A stretch of 64,000 bases of DNA from UBA6115 sp050952935 (GCA_050952935.1 JBMNLS010000001.1:62001-126000); one strand, 5' to 3'; shown: positions 49,531-57,912, numbered from the stretch's first letter. Made by a program: numbers and translations. Notes: a model not told the origin generated them from the sequence alone.

Positions 49531-49613
49531 AACAATACCTCTTTCATTATTTTATGTTGCCGAATCATACACTTTTTCTAACAAGACCATGGGTATGAAA
49601 CAGTTATATCTTT

Positions 49614-50867
49614 CTAAGGAACTACGATTTTGGGCAGTGTAGAGCCGCCGTAGGGCATGGCGATAACCGTAGCGTCAGGACCCAGTTTTTCTATCGCTGC
49701 GTCATAGGCAGTTTGGACTTGATCAAACGGTTGAAGGAAAAGCCTGCGGACAAAATCCTGTTCCATTTCACTGACCAAATAGATGTCCGCCTTTTCCAGC
49801 ACCATTGCGATAGCTGCCGCCTTGTGTCCGCCCAGTTGGAAATCGCGCTTGATGCGTTCGATCATACTCTCTGGCGTTGGCGATGTGGTCATCCACTCTT
49901 CAAAAACGCGCTCACCCAGCCCCTCCCGGCAGGAGCCTATCAATATGATGATACCGCCGTTCTTTACCGCATGCTTGGCGTTGTCCAACGCCTTTTGCGT
50001 CTGGTAGAGATTCAGATCTTTAGGTGCGCCGCCCTGAGAAACCAGCACGATGTCAGCTTGTTCCTCAATTTCCTTGCAATACAGGCTGTCCAGGAACGCA
50101 CAGCCTGCCCGATGGGCCAGTTTAACATCGCCCGCTACTGCCTTGATAATTTGTTTATGCTCGTCCAGCACAACGTTTACAATAAAATCCACACCGCACA
50201 ACACAGTGGCTTCTTCGATGTCCTGACGCAGCGGGTTGTCTTCCAAATTGCCCGCGCAGGCTTCCGGCATAACCATCAGGCTGTGGTTGCGCTGTATCGC
50301 CGCCCGGGTTGAAACGCCGGGCATGATGGCCTTGGCGCCGCCTGAATACCCGGCAAAATAGTGATACTCAATGTTGCCAAGGCAGATTCGTCGATCTGCC
50401 TGCGCCACTACGCGCACAATGTCAACCGGCGTTCCGTGGGCGGTCTTTCCAAGGTGCACGCAGTCGTTAGGATCGCCATCCACGCATGCAATTTCCGCTA
50501 AAGCGCGCGGACCCGAGAGTTTCTCCATTTCAGCACGGGTATGCGGTCTGTGGCTGCCCAGCGCAAATACCAGGGTGATGTCCTGCGGTTTTACGCCTGC
50601 CATATACAATTCGTCCAACAGCGCGGGCATGACGATGTGGGTTGGCATTGGCCGGGTAATATCGCTGGTGACAATAGCAATCTTTTCGCCTGGTTTTACA
50701 ATATCCCGAAGCCTGGGCGTGCCGATCGGATGATTCAGCGCCCTGATGACCTCCGCCTCGCCGGTCATGCCAATTTCGACCGCATTAGGCGTCAACACGC
50801 CCAGCAGATTGCGCACGTCAACCTCTACCGCTTGAACCCCTTCTCCGATATCAAATTCCAGCCGCAT
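49614..50867 (-). CDS. LarA-type nickel-dependent 2-hydroxyacid racemase/epimerase
   Basis: ATG 50867 (after AAGGAGGACAAAC) gives 417 residues. LarA landmarks are present: SDITRP (Asp69/Arg72), SHRPHT (His106), EYHYFAGYSGGAKAIMPG (His169 and the cofactor-anchoring Lys179) and SQGGAPKDLNLYQTQKALDN. These match the residues of lactate racemase that bind the nickel-pincer cofactor and transfer hydride. LarA homologues also racemise malate and other 2-hydroxyacids. The cofactor genes larB/larC/larE are not in this window. Its place after the TRAP permease and before malic enzyme, in an operon with tartrate-dehydratase-type enzymes, suggests a hydroxydicarboxylate substrate such as malate or tartrate (inference). 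Confidence 0.88.
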   Translation of the reverse strand: MRLEFDIGEGVQAVEVDVRNLLGVLTPNAVEIGMTGEAEVIRALNHPIGTPRLRDIVKPGEKIAIVTSDITRPMPTHIVMPALLDELYMAGVKPQDITLVFALGSHRPHTRAEMEKLSGPRALAEIACVDGDPNDCVHLGKTAHGTPVDIVRVVAQADRRICLGNIEYHYFAGYSGGAKAIMPGVSTRAAIQRNHSLMVMPEACAGNLEDNPLRQDIEEATVLCGVDFIVNVVLDEHKQIIKAVAGDVKLAHRAGCAFLDSLYCKEIEEQADIVLVSQGGAPKDLNLYQTQKALDNAKHAVKNGGIIILIGSCREGLGERVFEEWMTTSPTPESMIERIKRDFQLGGHKAAAIAMVLEKADIYLVSEMEQDFVRRLFLQPFDQVQTAYDAAIEKLGPDATVIAMPYGGSTLPKIVVP

Positions 50868-50922
50868 GTTTGTCCTCCTTTGACTTGCTATCTTTACCAC
50901 TTAAGGTGATCAAGCGGCGTCG

Positions 50923-50981
50923 CTTTGCTATGTCGGCCCGCCACATCCGAGCAATGCTGCAGGGCGAACCGACATGCAAAG
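50923..50981 (-). terminator. Long imperfect hairpin between dctM and larA-type gene
   Basis: CTTTGC-TATGTCGG...CCGACAT-GCAAAG arms enclose a shorter CCCGCC/GGGCG pair, within the 131-bp gap. It could attenuate transcription between the transporter and the racemase or protect the upstream transcript. Confidence 0.5.
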
Positions 50982-50998
50982 AAGGCCGAAATTAGTGT

Positions 50999-52273
50999 TT
51001 ACTGGATTAAGAACATGCTGATGGGTTCAATATAGGTTACAAGCATCAGCACCACAATGAGCACAATGATATAAGGAACTGTCGCTTTGGTGATCCGTTC
51101 AAAGCTTCGGTTGGTGATATTGCAGGCCACAAAGAGGCAGGCTCCCACCGGGGGAGTAATCATGCCGATGCCCATGTTCACGATGAAAATGATGCCCATG
51201 TGATAGGGGTCAACGCCTACTGAGGTCAAAATGGGCAGCAGGATCGGTGTTAGAAGGGCGATGGCAGCGGAGGACTGCATGAACATGCCCGCAATGAGCA
51301 CGATGATGTTGAAGATGAAAAGCAGAACATATTTATTGCTGGTGAGGGACAGCAGGGAATCTGCCAAAATCTGCGGGATTTTTTCCCGGGTCAACACATA
51401 GGAGAAGGTTTGTACGGCGCCCATGATAATCATGATGACGGCTGCGGAGATGGCAGACTCAACGATAATGGCTGGGATTCTCTTGGGTTTCAGATCCTTG
51501 TAAATAAACAGGCCGGCAAACAGACCGTAGACAGCCGATATTGCCCCCGCTTCCGTGGGGGTGAAGATGCCGGAATAGATGCCACCCAGAATGATGAAGG
51601 GCATCAGCAACGCCCAGATGCTGTCCGCCAGGGTGAGAAAGAATTGCTTGATCGTAATTTTGGTTTTGATGACGGGTACGTTATTGCGCCTGGCATAGAT
51701 GTAGGCGATGACCATCATGGACAACCCCATCAGGATACCCGGCCCCACACCGGTGAGGAAGAGCCTGCTGACGGAGGTACCGGCCAGCACGCTGAAGGTG
51801 ACCATGGGAATGCTGGGGGGGATGACTTGGCCCACGGTGCCGGCAGCGGCGACTGTGGCGCCGGTGAAATCGTCTTCATAGCCGTTTTTCTTCATCTCTG
51901 GCACCATGGTGCCGCCGATGGCGGCGGTGGTGGCCGGACAGGAACCGGAAATGGCCGCAAAGATCATGGAAGAGCCGATCGCCACCTGGGCCAATCCTCC
52001 CCGGAAGCGGCTGAAGAAAAGGTTCACGAAGTTGATCAGGCGTTTTGAAATACCGCCATCGCTCATCAGATTGCCTGCCAGAATAAAAAATGGAATGGCC
52101 ATGAGCGGGAAAGAATTAACGCCGTTGAACATGGTTTGCGCCACTACAATCAAGGGCACCTTCATGCCAAGCAAAATGGAGATGATGCCGGCGCCTCCCA
52201 AACTGATGCCCACCGGCACTCCGATAAACATCAACACGAAAAAGCTGATGAAAAGAATTGCAATAATGCTCAT
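50999..52273 (-). CDS. dctM: TRAP transporter large permease (DctM type)
   Basis: The 424-residue protein has about 12 helices and the DctM patterns FIGVPVGISLGGAGIISILL, FPLMAIPFFILAGNLMSDGG, AAISGSCPATTAAIGGTMVP, PSIPMVTFSVLAGTSVSRLF, and near the C-terminus NMGIGMITPPVGACLFVACN. It is the ion-coupled membrane channel of a TRAP importer. ATG 52273 follows GAGGAGGTGGACAACAT, and its first bases overlap the DctQ stop (ATGA). The substrate is set by the DctP protein upstream, likely a C4-hydroxydicarboxylate given the dehydratase neighbours. Confidence 0.96.
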   Translation of the reverse strand: MSIIAILFISFFVLMFIGVPVGISLGGAGIISILLGMKVPLIVVAQTMFNGVNSFPLMAIPFFILAGNLMSDGGISKRLINFVNLFFSRFRGGLAQVAIGSSMIFAAISGSCPATTAAIGGTMVPEMKKNGYEDDFTGATVAAAGTVGQVIPPSIPMVTFSVLAGTSVSRLFLTGVGPGILMGLSMMVIAYIYARRNNVPVIKTKITIKQFFLTLADSIWALLMPFIILGGIYSGIFTPTEAGAISAVYGLFAGLFIYKDLKPKRIPAIIVESAISAAVIMIIMGAVQTFSYVLTREKIPQILADSLLSLTSNKYVLLFIFNIIVLIAGMFMQSSAAIALLTPILLPILTSVGVDPYHMGIIFIVNMGIGMITPPVGACLFVACNITNRSFERITKATVPYIIVLIVVLMLVTYIEPISMFLIQ

Positions 52274-52785
52274 ATGTTGTCCACCTCCTCAGGTTTTACC
52301 TCTGGTATTTTCCCCTCTTTGGACAATGAGGTAATCGCCAGCAGCAAATACCAAATTGCCATAAACAAAGCGCCCAGAAGCATGCCGAAATAGACAAAAG
52401 CAACTGGCATTTCAAGCGCTGGGGAGGTTTGTTTCATCAGCCTTGGCCAGAATTGTATTGTGGCAACCACGATGATGATAAAGAAAACAGAACATATAAG
52501 GAAGCTCAAAAACCTAAGAATCCTGCCGCCCAGAGGGGGGAGGGCATTTTGCAGCGCTGATACGCCGATATGCTTGTTTTGTCTGGCTCCCAGATAACCG
52601 GCCAGGAAAGTCATCCAGATAAACAGATACCTGGCCAACTCTTCGGACCAGGCCAGAGGTGCGTTAAACACATTGCGAAGAATGACCTGGACGGTGATCA
52701 GCAGTGTCATGCCGCCCAGAGAAAACGTTGTCAGCCATATAAACACCACATCGAACTTTGCAACGATCGCCTTGAGTTTTTCCAA
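52270..52785 (-). CDS. dctQ: TRAP transporter small permease (DctQ type)
   Basis: About 171 residues with four transmembrane helices and the DctQ marks VQVILRNVFNAPLAWSEELA, RYLFIWMTFLAGYLGARQNK, HIGVSALQNAL. The open frame extends to 52866, but that part lies inside the stem of a strong hairpin (52829-52863), so translation most likely begins at a TTG at 52785, with AAAGGTGG 9 nt upstream (a TTG at 52794 is the alternative). No ATG fits. It pairs with DctM (4-nt overlap) and DctP (upstream). Confidence 0.88.
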   Translation of the reverse strand: MEKLKAIVAKFDVVFIWLTTFSLGGMTLLITVQVILRNVFNAPLAWSEELARYLFIWMTFLAGYLGARQNKHIGVSALQNALPPLGGRILRFLSFLICSVFFIIIVVATIQFWPRLMKQTSPALEMPVAFVYFGMLLGALFMAIWYLLLAITSLSKEGKIPEVKPEEVDNI

Positions 52786-52828
52786 TTGGTACAACCACCT
52801 TTCCTTGACATCGCCTTGCTGATGAAGG

Positions 52829-52863
52829 TTCCGGCGGGAAAAATTAGCTTTTTCCCGCCGGAA
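52829..52863 (-). terminator. Strong hairpin between dctP and dctQ
   Basis: A perfect 15-bp stem, TTCCGGCGGGAAAAA / TTTTTCCCGCCGGAA, with a 5-nt loop, starts 9 bp after the dctP stop. The descending arm ends in GGAA on the minus strand without a T-run. It probably protects the dctP message and reduces permease synthesis, as often seen for binding-protein genes. Confidence 0.7.
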
Positions 52864-52871
52864 CAAGGGCG

Positions 52872-53855
52872 TTACTGGGCTGCGATTTCTTTTTGAATCA
52901 TGTCGATCAGTTCGCCAAACTGGGGCTGGAAGAACTCATACACCGGCTTGCATGCTTCGCGGAATGCGGACATATCCTCCACGATAAAGAGCTCCGCACC
53001 GGATTCTTTGATGTAATTCAGGTTCTCATCGTCAAACTTCAGGGAAACCTCCCGCTGGTAGTCTCCCGCTTCTTTAGCCGCTTTCAACAAGGCGGCCTGC
53101 TCCTCCGCGGAGAAGGATTCAAAAGCATCCAAATTCATCACCACAGGTTCCGCGGTGTAGATATGTTTGGTGATGGTGTAATAGGGAGCCACTTCCGGAT
53201 ATTTGTTTCGGATGTTGTTGGCGTCAGGATTTTCCTGGGCATCTACAATGCCAAGCTGCAGGGAGGAGAAAACTTCTGCCACAGCCATGGCGGTTGGCAC
53301 GGCGCCCAGGGTTTCAAAGGTCTTCAGAAAAACGGTGCTCTCAGGCGTACGGATCTTGAGGCCTTCCAGATCAGAGGGTTGCTTCACAAAGCCCTTGCGG
53401 CTGGTGATGTTTCTGAAGCCGTTATCCCACCAGGCAAGGATTTTGAGCCCCGCATTGGCGGCTTTTTCATCCAGCAATTGTCCCACGGGGCCATCCAGAA
53501 CCGCAAAGGCCTGCTGCTTGGTTTCAAACAGGAAGGGCAAATCCAGCACGCCCACTTCCGGGACAAAGTTGGACAGGGCCATGGTAGATTCCACCGCGAT
53601 GTCCAGCGTATAGGTTTGTACCATTTCAACAGCCTTGGCGCCGGATGCGATCTGGGAGGCGGGGAACACATCGATCTCAATGGAGCCGCCCGTGTATTCC
53701 TTGATCAGCTCAGCAAACTTTTCAGCGCCGAAGTGATAGGGGTGATCCGTTGCTCCCACATGGTTTAGGGCCAGCTTGGCGGCACTTGCACCGGATACCA
53801 TAAAGGTAAGGGAGAGAAGCAGGACCAGGAAGATAACAAGAAACTTTCTTTTCAT
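52872..53855 (-). CDS. dctP: TRAP transporter solute-binding protein (DctP type)
   Basis: The 327-residue protein has a signal peptide (MKRKFLVIFLVLLLSLTFMV, cut near SGASA|AK) and no lipobox. The DctP/TeaA fold is shown by KLALNHVGATDHPYHFGAEK, GGSIEIDVFPASQIASGAKA, and the carboxylate-binding arginine in GLKIRTPEST, followed by VFSSLQLGIVDAQENPDANN. The conserved Arg salt-bridges the substrate carboxylate, so a (di)carboxylic acid is expected. It is 24 bp downstream of the ttdB-like gene in the same operon, so the ligand may be tartrate, malate or a relative. Confidence 0.95.
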   Translation of the reverse strand: MKRKFLVIFLVLLLSLTFMVSGASAAKLALNHVGATDHPYHFGAEKFAELIKEYTGGSIEIDVFPASQIASGAKAVEMVQTYTLDIAVESTMALSNFVPEVGVLDLPFLFETKQQAFAVLDGPVGQLLDEKAANAGLKILAWWDNGFRNITSRKGFVKQPSDLEGLKIRTPESTVFLKTFETLGAVPTAMAVAEVFSSLQLGIVDAQENPDANNIRNKYPEVAPYYTITKHIYTAEPVVMNLDAFESFSAEEQAALLKAAKEAGDYQREVSLKFDDENLNYIKESGAELFIVEDMSAFREACKPVYEFFQPQFGELIDMIQKEIAAQ

Positions 53856-53879
53856 GGGGTAACCTCCAAATTTTATTTT

Positions 53880-54488
53880 TTATTTAATAAATCTAACCTT
53901 TTCAGATATGTTTTCAATCTGTTCTTCTTTAATCTTGTTGAACTTGACTTTGTTTTCCTCAAACAGGTTGCCGCCGTGCGTATCAATGGAGACGATCAGA
54001 GGGCCGAATTCCTGAACCCGGCAGTACCAGAGCGTTTCCGGCATACCTAAGTCCATCCATTCCGCCTTCTCGATTTCTTCCACCTGAGTGGCGGCCAGCA
54101 CTGCGCAGCCCGCAGGGAACACGCAGTGGATGGCTTTGTGTTCCTGGCAGGCTTCCACCGTGTCGTTTCCCATGCCGCCTTTTCCAACGATTACTTTAAC
54201 GCCGGTTTGCTTGATAAAATCCTTTTCGAATTTTTCCATCCGCATGCTGGTGGTAGGCCCGATGGAGATCATTTCATATTTCCCATCATCCCTTTTTTTG
54301 ACAATAGGCCCGGCATGAAAAATGGCCCCGCTACCCACATCAATGGGAAGCTCACGGCCATATTCAATTAACCTGCGGTGCGCCACATCCCTGCAGGTGG
54401 TGATATGCCCGTTCAGATAGACGACATCACCAATCCGGATGCTTTCTAGGTCAGCGTCTGTCAGGGGAGTTGTCAGAATCTTCTTCAT
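53880..54488 (-). CDS. ttdB: Tartrate dehydratase / class I fumarase beta-type subunit
   Basis: The 202-residue protein closely follows the E. coli TtdB pattern: start MKKILTTPLTDADLESIRIG, then TTCRDVAHRRLIEYGRELP, GPTTSMRMEKFEKDFIKQTG, VGKGGMGNDTVEACQEHKAI and FGPLIVSIDTHGGNLFEENK. It is the swivel (beta) domain that acts with the Fe-S alpha subunit encoded just upstream; the two overlap as ATGA. The longer frame (to 54566) overlaps the alpha gene and has no ribosome site of its own. Together they dehydrate L(+)-tartrate to oxaloacetate, or a similar hydroxyacid. Confidence 0.92.
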   Translation of the reverse strand: MKKILTTPLTDADLESIRIGDVVYLNGHITTCRDVAHRRLIEYGRELPIDVGSGAIFHAGPIVKKRDDGKYEMISIGPTTSMRMEKFEKDFIKQTGVKVIVGKGGMGNDTVEACQEHKAIHCVFPAGCAVLAATQVEEIEKAEWMDLGMPETLWYCRVQEFGPLIVSIDTHGGNLFEENKVKFNKIKEEQIENISEKVRFIK

Positions 54489-55384
54489 AGTTCCACCTCC
54501 GAATGCGAGCTGATGGTGTAGCTGAGATCCGGGTGGAACACGATGTTTCCGCGCCGGTGAGACCAACAGCCGGTATTGACCGCTACGCCGATGGTTGAGG
54601 GGTGCCTGGCGGCGTTTTCAATATGCACCCCCAGGACGGAGTTCTTTCCGGAGAGCCCCTGAGGGCCAAGACCAATGGCATTGATTCCCTTTTCCAGCTC
54701 TTCTTCCATGGCTGCAGCCCTTGGGTTGGGATTTTTTGTGTTCAGCGGGCGCATCAGAGCGCGCTTTGATAATATCGCTGCCGTATCAATCGAGGTGGCA
54801 ATCCCCACGCCCACCAACAGCGGCGGGCAAGCGTTCAGCCCATAGGAGGTCATCTGATCCAGCACAAACTGGGTGACGCCTTCATATCCGGCGCCGGGCA
54901 TCAGCACCATGGCCCTGCCGGGCAAAGTGCAGCCGCCGCCCGCCATGTAGATGTCCAGATTCAGCTCATCGCTGTTGGGCACCAACTGCCAGTCGATGCT
55001 GGGCGCGCGGAAACCTGTGTTGGTGCCGGTATTAACTTCATCAAAGGTTTCCACGGCATTGTGCCTCAGGGGGGCGTTCCGGGTCGCATCCAGCACGGCC
55101 TGTTCAAAGATTTCAGGCAAGGCGTCAATCAGGGGGAATCGGGAGCCTACCCTGGCGAAATACTGAATCACGCCTGTGTCCTGACAGGAGGGACGTTTCA
55201 GTTCTTTTGCTAATTCCTGGTTCTTGAACATGGTTTCATAGACAAGTTTGGCATGGGGAGAGGTTTCCTGCTCTGCCAGTTCTTTAAGCTTTTTGTTCAC
55301 ATCGTCAGGCAACACACGGCCCAGATAGGCGATGAACCTGGCAATAGTATCGGTCATCTTCTGGATTTGATCTGTAGCGTTCAT
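54485..55384 (-). CDS. ttdA: L(+)-tartrate dehydratase alpha-type subunit
   Basis: The 299-residue class I Fe-S hydro-lyase alpha subunit is TtdA-like, with the three cysteines in RPSCQDTGVIQ, GGGCTLPGRAM and NACPPLLVGVGIATS; these carry the [4Fe-4S] cluster. Further TtdA-like phrases are PLRHNAVETFDEVNTG, ARHPSTIGVAVNTGCWSHRR. The ATG at 55384 is chosen with GAGG upstream; a GTG at 55393 in frame is less likely. It is the third gene of the operon after the second dehydratase pair (55460-56979) and precedes ttdB by a 4-nt overlap. The substrate is probably L(+)-tartrate, though fumarate or malate cannot be excluded. Confidence 0.93.
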   Translation of the reverse strand: MNATDQIQKMTDTIARFIAYLGRVLPDDVNKKLKELAEQETSPHAKLVYETMFKNQELAKELKRPSCQDTGVIQYFARVGSRFPLIDALPEIFEQAVLDATRNAPLRHNAVETFDEVNTGTNTGFRAPSIDWQLVPNSDELNLDIYMAGGGCTLPGRAMVLMPGAGYEGVTQFVLDQMTSYGLNACPPLLVGVGIATSIDTAAILSKRALMRPLNTKNPNPRAAAMEEELEKGINAIGLGPQGLSGKNSVLGVHIENAARHPSTIGVAVNTGCWSHRRGNIVFHPDLSYTISSHSEVEL

Positions 55385-55459
55385 TTTAACCACCCTCGTT
55401 TCATCTCATCTGTTTGCCGGGGAACACATATGTGCCAGGGGAAAAGCCTCCTTTCCAGT

Positions 55460-56083
55460 TTATTTGTTGGTTTGAATGTGCATAATGTCTTTTACGCTGT
55501 CCAGGACAGGCTGCTTGCATTCATCCAGCCGGGACGCGTAATAAGCTTTGTTTTCGAGGAAGAGATTGGCGCCGGTGGTGTCGATGGTCACAACCAAGGG
55601 GCCAAACTCTTTCACCTTCATTTCCCATAAAGCTTCCGGCATGCCCAGCTCACGCCAGTACACTTGGGTGATACTTTCCACACAGGCTGCTGCGATGACA
55701 GCGCATCCTCCAGGGAACATGCAGTGAATAGCGCCATATTCTTTACAGGCTTGGGATGTTTTTTCGCCCATGCCACCCTTGCCTATCATCAGGCGCAACC
55801 CGGTTTGCTGGATGAAATCCCCGGCGTAGGCTTCCATGCGGATGGATGAGGTGGGGCCAATGGCAACCATGGTATTCTTCCCGGGCTCTTCTTTAATAAT
55901 GGGTCCGGCATGCATGATAGCCATTTCTTTGAAATCAAAGGGACAAGTCATGTGCTCCGTTACAACACGCAAATGCACATCGTCTCGTCCGGTGACAAGC
56001 ACTCCTGTCAGATAGATAATGTCACCTGTACGAAGGTTTTTGATGCTTTCATAGCTAATTGGAGTGGTGATGACTTTTTTCAT
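55460..56083 (-). CDS. Second tartrate dehydratase / fumarase-type beta subunit
   Basis: The 207-residue swivel subunit is diverged from the ttdB-like gene at 53880-54488 but shares its core (KGGMGEKTSQACKEYGAIHC, IGPTSSIRMEAYAGDFIQQT, EFGPLVVTIDTTGANLFLEN). It overlaps its alpha partner (56080-56979) by ATGA. The divergence of this pair from the other suggests a different stereo-specificity or substrate, for example meso- or D-tartrate versus L-tartrate, or fumarate; the sequence alone does not decide. Confidence 0.9.
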   Translation of the reverse strand: MKKVITTPISYESIKNLRTGDIIYLTGVLVTGRDDVHLRVVTEHMTCPFDFKEMAIMHAGPIIKEEPGKNTMVAIGPTSSIRMEAYAGDFIQQTGLRLMIGKGGMGEKTSQACKEYGAIHCMFPGGCAVIAAACVESITQVYWRELGMPEALWEMKVKEFGPLVVTIDTTGANLFLENKAYYASRLDECKQPVLDSVKDIMHIQTNK

Positions 56084-56979
56084 GTGATAGCCTCCCGGTG
56101 CGACAGCACCTCAAAGCTTAAATCAGGGTGGAAGCGCACCAGGCTGCGGCGATGGGCGTAACAAGCTACACTAACCGCCACCGCAATGGTAGCCGTGTGT
56201 CTGCCGGAAGACTCAACGTGCACAGCCATGACGGAGTGTTCCCCGCGCAGCCCTTGAGCGCCGATGCCCAGGCAATTGAGCGCTTTGGTCAGATCGCGTT
56301 CAAACTGCGCGCCCTTTGGATGAGGGTGGTGGGCACCCAAAGGCCTGAGATAGGCTTTTTTGGAAAGAACAGCGGCGTTTTCAATGTTATGCCCCAAGCC
56401 AACCCCTACAACAAGCGGTGGGCAGGCATTAATACCCAGGTCAGCGACTGCATCAAACACATTGTCAACGATTGCCTTATATCCATCTGAGGGCTTATAC
56501 ATTTTGGAGCGTCCCGGCAGACAACAGCCGCCGCCGGCAAAATAGGTGATAATCTCCAGTTCATCGCTTCCGGGAATCAAATCCCAATGCACCCAGGGAA
56601 TTCTTTCGCCGGTATCGTCTCCCGTGTTTCGCTCCTCAAAATAATTGATGGTGTTCTGTCTAAGTGGGATTTGGGCGCTGGCCTGTTTGACAGCAATATT
56701 CAGAGCCTCTTCCACCATGCCCAGGTGAGGGAATTCCGTTCCGGCAGAGATGTAGAAGTGAAGGATGCCCGTATCCTGGCAACAAGGACGTTTCAGCTCC
56801 TTTGCTTTTTCCAGGTTGCTAAAATATGCGCCATAAATCACGCGCTGCATGTCAGATTTTTCAGCCGCCTGCAATTCCCGCAGTTTGTCACATACATCAT
56901 CCGGCAAGATGCGGCAGGTGAAATCCATTACCTGCACCATCGCGTCAATAAACCGTTTCTTGGCTTGTATGTCAGCCAT
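56080..56979 (-). CDS. Second tartrate dehydratase / fumarase-type alpha subunit
   Basis: The 299-residue Fe-S hydro-lyase alpha subunit has cluster cysteines in RPCCQDTGILHFY, GGGCCLPGRSK and NACPPLVVGVG, with IPLRQNTINYFEERNTGDDT and RIPWVHWDLIPGSDELE in the active-site part. It is the first gene of the long minus-strand operon. The ribosome site TTGGAGGTGATGCCAAC precedes ATG 56979. It is paralogous to the ttdA-like gene at 54485-55384 but clearly diverged. The likely reaction is anti-elimination of water from a 2-hydroxydicarboxylate. Confidence 0.92.
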   Translation of the reverse strand: MADIQAKKRFIDAMVQVMDFTCRILPDDVCDKLRELQAAEKSDMQRVIYGAYFSNLEKAKELKRPCCQDTGILHFYISAGTEFPHLGMVEEALNIAVKQASAQIPLRQNTINYFEERNTGDDTGERIPWVHWDLIPGSDELEIITYFAGGGCCLPGRSKMYKPSDGYKAIVDNVFDAVADLGINACPPLVVGVGLGHNIENAAVLSKKAYLRPLGAHHPHPKGAQFERDLTKALNCLGIGAQGLRGEHSVMAVHVESSGRHTATIAVAVSVACYAHRRSLVRFHPDLSFEVLSHREAIT

Positions 56980-57320
56980 GTTGGCATCACCTCCAATTAT
57001 TACCTATAGAAACAAACAGAAGTGCGCTACACACAAATATTACTTGGTCTCATGCGCGGTGTGAAACAGAAACCTTGGTGCTATTACACGGTCAACATGC
57101 ATTTATGCATATTGCTGCTACAACTGTTATCAGGATAGCACTTTTTTGCGCGCATTGCAAGAAATTCTTATGGGTTTTCCTGGGCAATCTGACAAGCTAA
57201 AATGCGAAAAAAATGCGGGGGAATTTAAAAATTCTTGCGTACCCCTTGACGGCAATTACATTCCGTGATAACCTTTCCCTTGCCGTATCAACGGTTATGC
57301 CCTCCGCTGGGCTGCCCCGT
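56980..57320. promoter_or_regulatory. Divergent control region of dehydratase operon and tRNA cluster
   Basis: This 341-bp region should hold the promoter of the minus-strand operon; a TTTCAC-18-TAATAT pair before ATG 56979 is a moderate candidate. The double word ATGCAT-TT-ATGCAT (57097-57110) is self-complementary and may be an operator. Toward the tRNA genes lies the pair described at 57246-57274. No gene is present. Confidence 0.45.
57246..57274 (+). promoter_or_regulatory. Promoter of the tRNA cluster
   Basis: TTGACG (57246-57251) and TAACCT (57269-57274) are 17 bp apart, with TGA before the -10 box, ~46 bp upstream of the first tRNA. Confidence 0.6.
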
Positions 57321-57396
57321 GACCCATTAGCTCAGTCGGCAGAGCACTTGACTTTTAATCAAGGTGTCCCGCGTTCGAGTCGCGGATGGGTCACCA
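57321..57396 (+). tRNA. tRNA-Lys (anticodon TTT)
   Basis: Acceptor stem GACCCAT/ATGGGTC, D arm with GCTCAGTCGGCAGAGC, anticodon stem CTTGA/TCAAG enclosing CTTTTAA (TTT), T arm with GTTCGAGTC. Encoded CCA at 57394-57396. Confidence 0.96.
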
Positions 57397-57418
57397 TTTG
57401 CCCAGCAGGATCTGGCGC

Positions 57419-57503
57419 GCGGGCGTGGCGGAACTGGCAGACGCGCCAGACTTAGGATCTGGTGCCTAACGGCATAAGAGTTCAAATCTCTTCGTCCGCA
57501 CCA
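57419..57503 (+). tRNA. tRNA-Leu (anticodon TAG)
   Basis: Acceptor stem GCGGGCG/CGTCCGC (one G-U pair), anticodon stem CCAGA/TCTGG enclosing CTTAGGA (TAG), long variable arm (TGCCTAACGGCA), encoded CCA at 57501-57503. Confidence 0.95.
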
Positions 57504-57533
57504 TCCTTTTAGCCCTGGCTTCCTGGCCCTTAT

Positions 57534-57609
57534 GCGGTAGTAGCTCAGTTGGTAGAGCGCAACCTTGCCAAGGTTGAGGTCGCGAGTCCGAGTCTCGTCT
57601 ACCGCTCCA
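57534..57609 (+). tRNA. tRNA-Gly (anticodon GCC)
   Basis: Acceptor stem GCGGTAG/CTACCGC, anticodon stem CAACC/GGTTG around TTGCCAA (GCC), discriminator T and encoded CCA at 57607-57609. Confidence 0.96.
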
Positions 57610-57754
57610 TGTTGCAGTTTACTGCATTTTCCTTATCGCCGGGGCAAGCCTGCCGGTTCGGATTGTTCCGTAGCTGCTTTTTATCCGCTGAAAACCTGCG
57701 TGTTTTCAGCAGGTGAAGAGGGCCGGAGACAGGGAGGCACCCAATCGGACCCCT

Positions 57755-57828
57755 GCGGGTGTAGCTCAATGGCAGAGCTCCAGCCTTCCAAGCTGGCTAC
57801 GTGGGTTCGATTCCCATCACCCGCTCCA
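57755..57828 (+). tRNA. tRNA-Gly (anticodon TCC)
   Basis: Acceptor stem GCGGGTG/CACCCGC, anticodon stem CCAGC/GCTGG around CTTCCAA (TCC), T arm with GTTCGATTC, encoded CCA at 57826-57828. Confidence 0.96.
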
Positions 57829-57831
57829 CAA

Positions 57832-57907
57832 GCGCCTTTAGCTCAGTTGGTAGAGCACCTGACTCTTAATCAGGGTGTCCCGGGTTCGAGTCCCTGAAGG
57901 CGCACCA
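57832..57907 (+). tRNA. tRNA-Lys (anticodon CTT)
   Basis: Acceptor stem GCGCCTT/AAGGCGC, anticodon stem CCTGA/TCAGG around CTCTTAA (CTT), encoded CCA at 57905-57907. Its anticodon-arm sequence AATCAGGGTGTC (57868-57879) is repeated exactly at 57993-58004. Confidence 0.96.
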
Positions 57908-57912
57908 GACAA

